From Closterium sp. Naga37s-1 (lineage: Eukaryota; Streptophyta; Zygnematophyceae; Desmidiales; Closteriaceae), in contig CANJKZ010000517.1 of assembly GCA_947471745.1 (NCBI GenBank), positions 1 through 64,000 on the forward strand: a stretch of DNA of 64,000 nt, in the 5' to 3' direction. How positions within the stretch are numbered: position 1 is the first letter of the stretch; each line of letters begins with the position of its first letter. The notes beneath the pieces were generated by a model. The model saw only the letters and a list, made by a program, of their open reading frames with translations, did not search any database and had not been told where the DNA came from. The position numbers were made by a program, and so were the translations under genes. Positions 11,992-23,900 of the stretch are shown here, piece by piece.

Positions 11992-14900
11992 CCGCACATG
12001 ACATCAAACCTTCCCTCCCCGGTCCCCCAGGTCACGTGTGGAGCGGCAGCGGGGGCAGCAGCGGCGTTCAGAGCACCAGTAGGGGGAGTGCTGTTTGCAC
12101 TGGAGGAGGTCACGTCCTGGTGAGTTTTGAGTTTTGAGTCGACTCAAAAGTCAGCACCAGTAGGGGGAGTGCTGCACTGGAGGAGGTCACGTCCTGGTGA
12201 GGAAGGGGTGAGGGACGGTGGGTGAGGAAATGTGAGCGAGGGGGTTGCTTGCATTATGTGGCAGGCAGCAGGCTGTTCATTCGGTTCTATTGTACGAGGG
12301 CGAGAGTCTGCAGTTCAGGGCAGGGAAGGGCAGTGCAGTGCAATAGTGCCCACCTACCTTGTTCTTAAACGACTAGCAATCGCCACACCATGGAAGGTAG
12401 GTACCGTATCCTTGGTCTTCCTTCTCTCCCGTTCGTGTATCAATCGAACCGAGTCCTGTGAAGAGGAGTTCAACTCGTCACCCCTACCTTCCTTCCCTCC
12501 CTCATGTCACCTTGCTTCCCTTTCCATTCTCCACTTACCCTCTTCCACCACTTTTCCCTCCTTCGCTCCCTCCCTCCCTCCCTCCCTCCCTCCATCCCTC
12601 CATGTATGTGGTCCTGGGCTCGTCCACACCAGGTGGCGCCCGCAGCTCATGTGGAGGGTGTTCTTCACGTCAGCAGTGGTAGCGGTGGTGCTCAAGGCGT
12701 GCATGCGCTGGTGTGCCAGCGGGGAGTGCGGCAAATTCGCATCGGGCGGGTTCATCATTTGGGATGTGCATGGGTGCGTGCTGTGCTGTGCTGTGCTGTG
12801 CTGTGCTGTGCTGTGCTGTGCTGTGCCATGCTGTGCCATGCTGTGCCGTGCCATGCATGTTGGACCATATCGTGCCACATCTTGCCACATCATGACTCAT
12901 GATGTCATGTCGAATAATGTTTTCTTCTCGATTTAACCTCTCATGACTCATCTGCTGAATGTATGCGTCTGTGTGTGTGGCTGTGTGGCTGTGTGGCTGA
13001 ATGTATCTGTATGTGTGTACGCATGTCTCATGTGTTGCGTGTTTCTGAGTCTCTGCTCATGCATGCATGCTTGCAGGGGAGCGAGTGAGTTCTTCTCCTA
13101 TCAGCTTCTACCCATGACCATGCTCGGTCTCATGGGTGGTCTTCTAGGTATGTCCATTGACCACCTATCCTTCTAGGCCCTGCCACACACCCCTGCTCAT
13201 TAATCCCTCTCACATCCTCCCTTCCCTTCCTTCCACCCATCCTCCTCGCTGCCCGGCCCCCTTCCGGCCCCCTGAAATAACTGTGGTTAACATCTTTATA
13301 CTCTCCTTCCTTTCAATGCTTGCTTTCAAGCCTCCCTCTGCTTACCCCTCCGCTGCTTACCCTTCTTCTGCTTACCCCCCTTAACCCTACTGCTTACCCC
13401 CGTTCTGCGTACTCGTCCTGCTCCTCCCCTGCTACGTGCGTCCAGGGGCGCTATTCAACCAGCTCACGCTCTACCTCTCCGCGTGGCGCCGCAACTACCT
13501 CCACAAGCGGGGCGATCGAGTCAAGGTCCGTTTCCCCACAACCCACCCCACAACCCTCCCCACAACCCACCCCACAACCCTCCCCACAACCCACCCCACA
13601 ACCCTCCCCACAACCCTCCCCTCCCCTCCCCTCCCCTCCCCTCCCCTCCTTCCCCACAATCTCTTTTGAGTTGACTGAAATATGTTTTCCTAGTCCATCC
13701 CTCCACCCCCTCACTTCACCCTGTTCCCGCGTCCCCCCTCTCCCTCTCAGATCATCGAGGCGTGTCTGGTGGCAGCAGCGACATCAGCACTGTCCTTCAC
13801 CATCCCCTTCCTCCTCTCCTCCACTGCCCACCCAAACCCCCACCCCATTCCCCGCCTCCCCCCTCCTTCTCCATCTCTTCCTCTCAGATCATAGAGGCAT
13901 GTCTGGTGGCAGCAGCCACATCAGCACTGTCCTTCACCATCCCCTTCCTGGCGCCGTGCCGGGCGTGCCCCGACCCCATGCGCTACCCTGACATTGTGTG
14001 CCCGCGCCCCAAGTACCACTGGGGGAACTTCGTGCAGGTGAGGGGTGGGGGGTGGGGTGGGGGATTGGGAGTGCTGGGATGCTGGGGGATCAGAGAAGCT
14101 GGGGGGACAGGAAAGGAAGCTGGGGCACAGAGGGTGTTGTAAGGATGGGGAGTAATGGAGGGATGGGAAGGCTGTGGTGTTGGGTCAATGGGGTGTGCTG
14201 GTGCGTTTGAAGGGTGGAGAGAGTAGAGGAGGAAAGGAAACTAGCATCAAGTTACTACACTGCGCTCCCTCCCAACTCTTTTCCTTGATAGAGAAGCCTG
14301 CCATGGGTTTTCACTGTCTCATTGTTGTTGATTGTAGATCATAGCAGCATCCAGCAGGAGGTGGAGCAGAGGCGGTTATTTTCAGTAGATGGGCAAACTT
14401 TGGCGGATCCCATTTTGCTCGAGCGTTTCTTCTGGCAAACGAGGACGATTACCTGAAGGGCGTGTACACTGTGGGGGTTCATGACGCATGCAAATTAGCC
14501 GCCATTCAAATCCTCGCCGACTCTGCACGCGTCTAATGAACTCCGACGCCGGAGTTGGTGAGGATTCGAATGGCGCTAATCTGCATGCGTCATGAACCCC
14601 CACAGTGTACACGCCCTTCAGGTAATCGACCCTCGTTTGCGAGAAGCAATGCTCCAGTAAAGTGGGGTTCGCCAAAGTTTGCTCATCCACTGAAAAAAAC
14701 CGCCTTTGCGACTCCTCTCGCAGTCCTTTTTTGCCACCATCTCCTGTTTTCCGTGTGTCTATTCTCACATTCTTGCTGTTCTCTGCACGTATGTGGCCCC
14801 ATGTGTGCTGCGCACCGCCCCTGTGCACTGTTCCCTCTCCGCCGCATGTGTGACCACGTTTGTGGCCGTGTGTGCGTGGTTGTGTGCATGTGTGCGACCC

Positions 14901-17900
14901 CCGCAGTTCAACTGCCCTCGTGACGACCAGTACAACGACCTCGCCACCATTTTCTTCAACACACAGGTGTGCTGTGTGTCGGGGTGCCGGTGAAGTTGGG
15001 GGTGGGGGTGGGGGTGGGGATGGGGGTGGGGATGCTCGGAAGAGGATGGGGGAGAGGGGAGACAGCAGGGAGGTGAAAGGGAGTGCGGGGGAGGTGTTGG
15101 GTGGGGGGTTGTTGTTGATATATCGTGAGAGCATAAGAAGATGAAAGGGTGGTGAAGGGGAGGACGGCACCATCTTGACTCATTCGCTCTCATCTCATCT
15201 CATCTCTTCGTGCCTCATCTCGCCTCGTCTTGTCTCATCTCACTTCTTCTCACCCCATCTCGCCACATCTCGCCCTTTTTGTCCTGAACCTTAACCCCTT
15301 ATCGTGCAACCACAGGACGACGCCATCCGCAATCTGTTCAGCAGCGGCACCATTCAGGAGTACAGCGCCACCACCCTTATCTCCTTCCTCGTCAGTGCCT
15401 CCAACCTTCAGCCCCCTTCCTCCCTCGCCCCCTTCGCTCCCCCGCCCTTTGCTCCCTCGCTGCCTTTGCTCTCTCGCTCACTCACCCACTCGTTTCCCCC
15501 GTCACTCGCTCCCCCCTCACGCCCGTGCTCCCCCTTAATCCTCTCGCTCGCTCCCTTAACCTCTCACTTGCTCGCGTCTCTCAATTCCCCCTTCTCTCAC
15601 TCGCCCTCTTCTCATCAGGGCTTGAGTTTTGTATTGTGTGTCCCCCTTACTGCCTCATTGCCGCACTGCTGTGATTGTGGATATTAAACAAAGGGGGCCT
15701 GTAGATGCGGCATGTGAATACAACATGCAGAGGTATTCCGCAACCCTCGCTGCTCGCTCCTCCCCCTCCCCCCTCCCATCCCCCATCCTCCCCTTTCAAA
15801 CCCTCCCCCTCCCCCCCTCCCTCCCCTACAGCTCATCTTCTTCTGCCTGGCGGTGCTGACATACGGCATTGCAGTGCCGTCAGGGCAGTTCGTGCCGGGC
15901 ATAATGATAGGTGCCACGTATGGCCGGCTGGTGGGCATGCTCATGGTGCACATGTACGGGCAGGACAACACGGACGAGGGCACGTGAGTGTGGGAATGGG
16001 GAGGGGGAAATCTGGTCAACGTCTGTGGGGGCTTGTGGGTGGGGTTGGTTGGTACTGAGATGGCCGGCTGGTGGGCATGCTCATGGTGCACGTGTATGGG
16101 CAGGACAACACCGACGAGGGCACGTGAGTCGAGGACCGGGGTGTTGGGGAAGGGGGGTGGGGGGATTGGGAGGCGGGGAAATGGGGAGGAAGGGGGAGAA
16201 GGGTTGGTGTTGGTGGTGGCATGGGCGGTTGGTTTGGGGAATGTGAATTGAAAGTATAGGTGGGGTGGTTGATGGGGAGGGAGAAAAAATGGGGTGCAGG
16301 GGGCTGGGCATAGCGCGGACAGCACAGCACAGAACCGCTGAGCCGAGGGCATGCTGCATGATGCATGCACATGCATGACACGCTGGATCATGTAGTTTAC
16401 CCCTCTCGCCTCTTCCCTCCTTGCCCCTTTCCTCCGCTCCCTCCTTCCCTTCCCCGCCCCTCCCCGCCCCTTCTTTTCACTCTCCTCCCTCCCCCTCCTG
16501 TCCCCGTCCCTCCCTTCCTCTACCTTCCGCTCCACTCGCCTCCCCTCCCCGCTCCACTTCTCCCCTCCCTCCTCTCTTCCCCGTCCCCCCTCGCAGGTAT
16601 GCGCTGCTGGGCGCGGCATCGTTCCTGGGGGGGTCGATGCGCATGACGGTGTCGCTGTGTGTGATCATGGTGGAGATCACCAACAACCTCAACCTGCTCC
16701 CGCTCATCATGCTCGTCCTCCTCGTCTCCAAGGTGCCTTCCACCTACTGCTGCTCAACCTTCCACCTACTGCTGCTCAACCTTCCACCTACTGCTGCTCA
16801 ACCTTCCACCTACTGCTGCTCAACCTTCCACCTACTGCTGCTCAACCTTCCACCTACTGCTGCCAACCTTCCACCTACTGCTGCTCAACCTTCCACCTAC
16901 TGCGGCTCAACCTTCCACTACTGCTGCTCAACCTTCCACCTACTGCTGCTCCAACCTTCCACCTACTGCTGCTCAACCTTCCACCTACTGCTGCTCAACC
17001 TTCCACCTACTGCTGCTCAACCTTCCACCTACTGCTGCTCAACCTTCCACCTACTGCTGTCAACCTCCACCTACTGCTGCTCAACCTTCCACCTACTGCT
17101 GCTCCACCTTCCACCTACTGCTGCTCAACCTTCCACCTACTGCTGCTCAACCTTCCACCTACTGCTGCTCAACCTTCCACCTACTGCTGCTCAACCTTCC
17201 ACCTACTGCTGCTCAACCTTCCACCTACTGCTGCTCAACCTTCCACCTACTGCTGCTCAACCTTCCACCTACTGCTGCTCAACCTTCACACCTACTCTAC
17301 TGCTGCTCAACCTTCCACCTACTGCTGCTCAACCTTCCACCTACTGCTGCTCAACCTTCCACCTACTGCTGCTCAACCTTCCACCTACTGCTGCTCAACC
17401 TTCCACCTACTGCTGCTCAACCTTCCACCTACTGCTGCTCAACCTTCCACCTACTGCTGCTCAACCTTCCACCTACTGCTGCTCAACCTTCCACCTACTG
17501 CTGCTCAACCTTCCACCTACTGCTGCTCAACCTTCCACCTACTGCTGCTCAACCTTCCACCTACTGCTGCTCAACCTTCCACCTACTGCTGCTCAACCTT
17601 CCACCTACTGCTGCTCAACCTTCCACCTACTGCTGCTCAACCTTCCACCTACTGCTGCTCAACCTTCCACCTACTGCTGCTCAACCTTCCACCTACTGCT
17701 GCTCAACCTTCCACCTACTGCTGCTCAACCTTCCACCTACTGCTGCTCAACCTTCCACCTACTGCTGCTCAACCTTCCACCTACTGCTGCTCAACCTTCC
17801 ACCTACTGCTGCTCAACCTTCCACCTACTGCTGCTCAACCTTCCACCTACTGCTGCTCAACCTTCCACCTACTGCTGCTCAACCTTCCACCTACTGCTGC

Positions 17901-20900
17901 TCAACCTTCCACCTACTGCTGCTCAACCTTCCACCTACTGCTGCTCAACCTTCCACCTACTGCTGCTCACCTTCCACCTACTGCTGCTCAACCTTCCACC
18001 TACTGCTGCTCAACCTTCCACCTACTGCTGCTCAACCTTCCACCTACTGCTGCTCAACCTTCCACCTACTGCTGCTCAACCTTCCACCTACTGCTGCTCA
18101 ACCTTCCACCTACTGCTGCTCAACCTTCCACCTACTGCTGCTCAACCTTCCACCTACTGCTGCTCAACCTTCCACCTACTGCTGCTCAACCTTCCACCTA
18201 CTGCTGCTCAACCTTCCACCTACTGCTGCTCAACCTTCCACCTACTGCTGCTCAACCTTCCACCTACTGCTGCTCAACCTTCCACCTACTGCTGCTCAAC
18301 CTTCCACCTACTGCTGCTCAACCTTCCACCTACTGCTGCTCAACCTTCCACCTACTGCTGCTCAACCTTCCACCTACTGCTGCTCAACCTTCCACCTACT
18401 GCTGCTCAACCTTCCACCTACTGCTGCTCAACCTTCCACCTACTGCTGCTCAACCTTCCACCTACTGCTGCTCAACCTTCCACCTACTGCTGCTCAACCT
18501 TCCACCTACTGCTGCTCAACCTTCCACCTACTGCTGCTCAACCTTCCACCTACTGCTGCTCAACCTTCCACCTACTGCTGCTCAACCTTCCACCTACTGC
18601 TGCTCAACCTTCCACCTACTGCTGCTCAACCTTCCACCTACTGCTGCTCAACCTTCCACCTACTGCTGCTCAACCTTCCACCTACTGCTGCTCAACCTTC
18701 CACCTACTGCTGCTCAACCTTCCACCTACTGCTGCTCAACCTTCCACCTACTGCTGCTCAACCTTCCACCTACTGCTGCTCAACCTTCCACCTACTGCTG
18801 CTCAACCTTCCACCTACTGCTGCTCAACCTTCCACCTACTGCTGCTCAACCTTCCACCTACTGCTGCTCAACCTTCCACCTACTGCTGCTCAACCTTCCA
18901 CCTACTGCTGCTCAACCTTCCACCTACTGCTGCTCAACCTTCCACCTACTGCTGCTCAACCTTCCACCTACTGCTGCTCAACCTTCCACCTACTGCTGCT
19001 CAACCTTCCACCTACTGCTGCTCAACCTTCCACTACTGCTGCTCAACCTTCCACCTACTGCTGCTCAACCTTCCACCTACTGCCTGCTCAACCTTCCACC
19101 TACTGCTGCTCAACCTTCCACCTACTGCTGCTCAACCTTCCACCTACTGCTGCTCAACCTTCCACCTACTGCTGCTCAACCTTCCACCTACTGCTGCTCA
19201 ACCTTCCACCTACTGCTGCTCAACCTTCCACCTACTGCTGCTCAACCTTCCACCTACTGCTGCTCAACCTTCCACCTACTGCTGCTCAACCTTCCACCTA
19301 CTGCTGCTCAACCTTCCACCTACTGCTGCTCAACCTTCCACCTACTGCTGCTCAACCTTCCACCTACTGCTGCTCAACCTTCCACCTACTGCTGCTCAAC
19401 CTTCCACCTACTGCTGCTCAACCTTCCACCTACTGCTGCTCAACCTTCCACCTACTGCTGCTCAACCTTCCACCTACTGCTGCTCAACCTTCCACCTACT
19501 GCTGCTCAACCTTCCACCTACTGCTGCTCAACCTTCCACCTACTGCTGCTCAACCTTCCACCTACTGCTGCTCAACCTTCCACCTACTGCTGCTCAACCT
19601 TCCACCTACTGCTGCTCAACCTTCCACCTACTGCTGCTCAACCTTCCACCTACTGCTGCTCAACCTTCCACCTACTGCTGCTCAACCTTCCACCTACTGC
19701 TGCTCAACCTTCCACCTACTGCTGCTCAACCTTCCACCTACTGCTGCTCAACCTTCCACCTACTGCTGCTCAACCTTCCACCTACTGCTGCTCAACCTTC
19801 CACCTACTGCTGCTCAACCTTCCACCTACTGCTGCTCAACCTTCCACCTACTGCTGCTCAACCTTCCACCTACTGCTGCTCAACCTTCCACCTACTGCTG
19901 CTCAACCTTCCACCTACTGCTGCTCAACCTTCCACCTACTGCTGCTCAACCTTCCACCTACTGCTGCTCAACCTTCCACCTACTGCTGCTCACCTTCCAC
20001 CTACTGCTGCTCAACCTTCCACCTACTGCTGCTCAACCTTCCACCTACTGCTGCTCAACCTTCCACCTACTGCTGCTCAACCTTCCACCTACTGCTGCTC
20101 AACCTTCCACCTACTGCTGCTCAACCTTCCACCTACTGCTGCTCAACCTTCCACCTACTGCTGCTCAACCTTCCACCTACTGCTGCTCAACCTTCCACCT
20201 ACTGCTGCTCAACCTTCCACCTACTGCTGCTCAACCTTCCACCTACTGCTGCTCAACCTTCCACCTACTGCTGCTCAACCTTCCACCTACTGCTGCTCAA
20301 CCTTCCACCTACTGCTGCTCAACCTTCCACCTACTGCTGCTCAACCTTCCACCTACTGCTGCTCAACCTTCCACCTACTGCTGCTCAACCTTCCACCTAC
20401 TGCTGCTCAACCTTCCACCTACTGCTGCTCAACCTTCCACCTACTGCTGCTCAACCTTCCACCTACTGCTGCTCAACCTTCCACCTACTGCTGCTCAACC
20501 TTCCACCTACTGCTGCTCAACCTTCCACCTACTGCTGCTCAACCTTCCACCTACTGCTGCTCAACCTTCCACCTACTGCTGCTCAACCTTCCACCTACTG
20601 CTGCTCAACCTTCCACCTACTGCTGCTCAACCTTCCACCTACTGCTGCTCAACCTTCCACCTACTGCTGCTCAACCTTCCACCTACTGCTGCTCAACCTT
20701 CCACCTACTGCTGCTCAACCTTCCACCTACTGCTGCTCAACCTTCCACCTACTGCTGCTCAACCTTCCACCTACTGCTGCTCAACCTTCCACCTACTGCT
20801 GCTCAACCTTCCACCTACTGCTGCTCAACCTTCCACCTACTGCTGCTCAACCTTCCACCTACTGCTGCTCAACCTTCCACCTACTGCTGCTCAACCTTCC

Positions 20901-23900
20901 ACCTACTGCTGCTCAACCTTCCACCTACTGCTGCTCAACCTTCCACCTACTGCTGCTCAACCTTCCACCTACTGCTGCTCAACCTTCCACCTACTGCTGC
21001 TCAACCTTCCACCTACTGCTGCTCAACCTTCCACCTACTGCTGCTCAACCTTCCACCTACTGCTGCTCAACCTTCCACCTACTGCTGCTCAACCTTCCAC
21101 CTACTGCTGCTCAACCTTCCACCTACTGCTGCTCAACCTTCCACCTACTGCTGCTCAACCTTCCACCTACTGCTGCTCAACCTTCCACCTACTGCTGCTC
21201 AACCTTCCACCTACTGCTGCTCAACCTTCCACCTACTGCTGCTCAACCTTCCACCTACTGCTGCTCAACCTTCCACCTACTGCTGCTCAACCTTCCACCT
21301 ACTGCTGCTCAACCTTCCACCTACTGCTGCTCAACCTTCCACCTACTGCTGCTCAACCTTCCACCTACTGCTGCTCAACCTTCCACCTACTGCTGCTCAA
21401 CCTTCCACCTACTGCTGCTCAACCTTCCACCTACTGCTGCTCAACCTTCCACCTACTGCTGCTCAACCTTCCACCTACTGCTGCTCAACCTTCCACCTAC
21501 TGCTGCTCAACCTTCCACCTACTGCTGCTCAACCTTCCACCTACTGCTGCTCAACCTTCCACCTACTGCTGCTCAACCTTCCACCTACTGCTGCTCAACC
21601 TTCCACCTACTGCTGCTCAACCTTCCACCTACTGCTGCTCAACCTTCCACCTACTGCTGCTCAACCTTCCACCTACTGCTGCTCAACCTTCCACCTACTG
21701 CTGCTCAACCTTCCACCTACTGCTGCTCAACCTTCCACCTACTGCTGCTCAACCTTCCACCTACTGCTGCTCAACCTTCCACCTACTGCTGCTCAACCTT
21801 CCACCTACTGCTGCTCAACCTTCCACCTACTGCTGCTCAACCTTCCACCTACTGCTGCTCAACCTTCCACCTACTGCTGCTCAACCTTCCACCTACTGCT
21901 GCTCAACCTTCCACCTACTGCTGCTCAACCTTCCACCTACTGCTGCTCAACCTTCCACCTACTGCTGCTCAACCTTCCACCTACTGCTGCTCAAACCTTC
22001 CACCTACTGCTGCTCAACCTTCCACCTACTGCTGCTCAACCTTCCACCTACTGCTGCTCAACCTTCCACCTACTGCTGCTCAACCTTCCACCTACTGCTG
22101 CTCAACCTTCCACCTACTGCTGCTCAACCTTCCACCTACTGCTGCTCAACCTTCCACCTACTGCTGCTCAACCTTCCACCTACTGCTGCTCAACCTTCCA
22201 CCTACTGCTGCTCAACCTTCCACCTACTGCTGCTCAACCTTCCACCTACTGCTGCTCAACCTTCCACCTACTGCTGCTCAACCTTCCACCTACTGCTGCT
22301 CAACCTTCCACCTACTGCTGCTCAACCTTCCACCTACTGCTGCTCAACCTTCCACCTACTGCTGCTCAACCTTCCACCTACTGCTGCTCAACCTTCCACC
22401 TACTGCTGCTCAACCTTCCACCTACTGCTGCTCAACCTTCCACCTACTGCTGCTCAACCTTCCACCTACTGCTGCTCAACCTTCCACCTACTGCTGCTCA
22501 ACCTTCCACCTACTGCTGCTCAACCTTCCACCTACTGCTGCTCAACCTTCCACCTACTGCTGCTCAACCTTCCACCTACTGCTGCTCAACCTTCCACCTA
22601 CTGCTGCTCAACCTTCCACCTACTGCTGCTCAACCTTCCACCTACTGCTGCTCAACCTTCCACCTACTGCTGCTCAACCTTCCACCTACTGCTGCTCAAC
22701 CTTCCACCTACTGCTGCTCAACCTTCCACCTACTGCTGCTCAACCTTCCACCTACTGCTGCTCAACCTTCCACCTACTGCTGCTCAACCTTCCACCTACT
22801 GCTGCTCAACCTTCCACCTACTGCTGCCTGCCTGCCATTGCCTGCCCCTGCCTGTCGCTGCGCGCCACTGCCTGCCTGCCTGCCTGCCTCACATACCACC
22901 TATGTAGCTAGGTAGTTAGGCAACTAGTAGCTACTTACCACTTCCTACCTCCTTGTGCATCCACACATACACACACATGCATGCATGCAAGCAATAGAAG
23001 CAACCTCTTGAGGGTTTTTGAACCTGTTATATCATCATTCACCTCCTTTCACCCCCCACTTTCATCCCTCCATCCCCCCCTCCCTTTCGCTCCACGCACC
23101 AAGCAGTGGGCGACGGGTTGAACGCGGGCTTCTACAACCTCCACACACTTTCTGAATCCTGGTGACAGAGTCCTAAAGTTCCTTCTCCCCCTTCTTCACT
23201 CCCCTGCTGTCCACACCAGGCGGTGGGAGACGGGTTGAACGCGGGTTTCTACGACCTGCACGCGCAGCTGCGTGGCATCCCCATCCTGGAGGCCCAGTCG
23301 CAGCGCTTCATGCGCATGCTGTCCGCGCGGGACGCGGCGTCCACCAAGGTGGTGTACTTTGCGCGCGTGGAGATGGTGGGGCGCATCGCCGAGGTGCTAC
23401 GGTCTACGTCGCACAATGGATACCCCGTGCTGCAGGACCTGCCTGATGGGCACACGGCGCTTGCCGGGCTGATTCTGCGCAGGTGCGTGGGGGTGATGCT
23501 GCTCATGCTGCTCATGCTGGAGCTGCCACCGCTGCCGCTGCCTCCTGTCCTTTTCAACCCCCGTACTGCCCTCTTATTTTCCTCCTGCTCTTATTGCTCC
23601 CCCTCCCGCCCCCCCCCCCTTCCTCATTCTCGTATCTGGCTTGCCCCATCGCAGCCAGCTGTTGGTGCTTCTGCGCTCCAAGGCGGACTTTCAGCAGTCG
23701 CCCACTGAGAGAATGCACCCCCTGCAGACCAGGTAACCCCCTGCACCCCCACCCACTCTCTCCCCACCCACCTCCCTACGTTCTCTGACTAGCCACTCCT
23801 TTTTTAGCCTCCTCTCTCCACTTTGTTGCCGTCACACCCTCGCACACTCTCCTACCCCTCACCCCCAAACCCCGTCTTTGTTCAGCTCGCCATGCGCTCC

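Noticed and set aside
16421-22915. Plus-strand open frames of more than 2000 codons
   Set aside because: Frame by-product of the 22-bp minisatellite, which lacks stops in all three plus frames.
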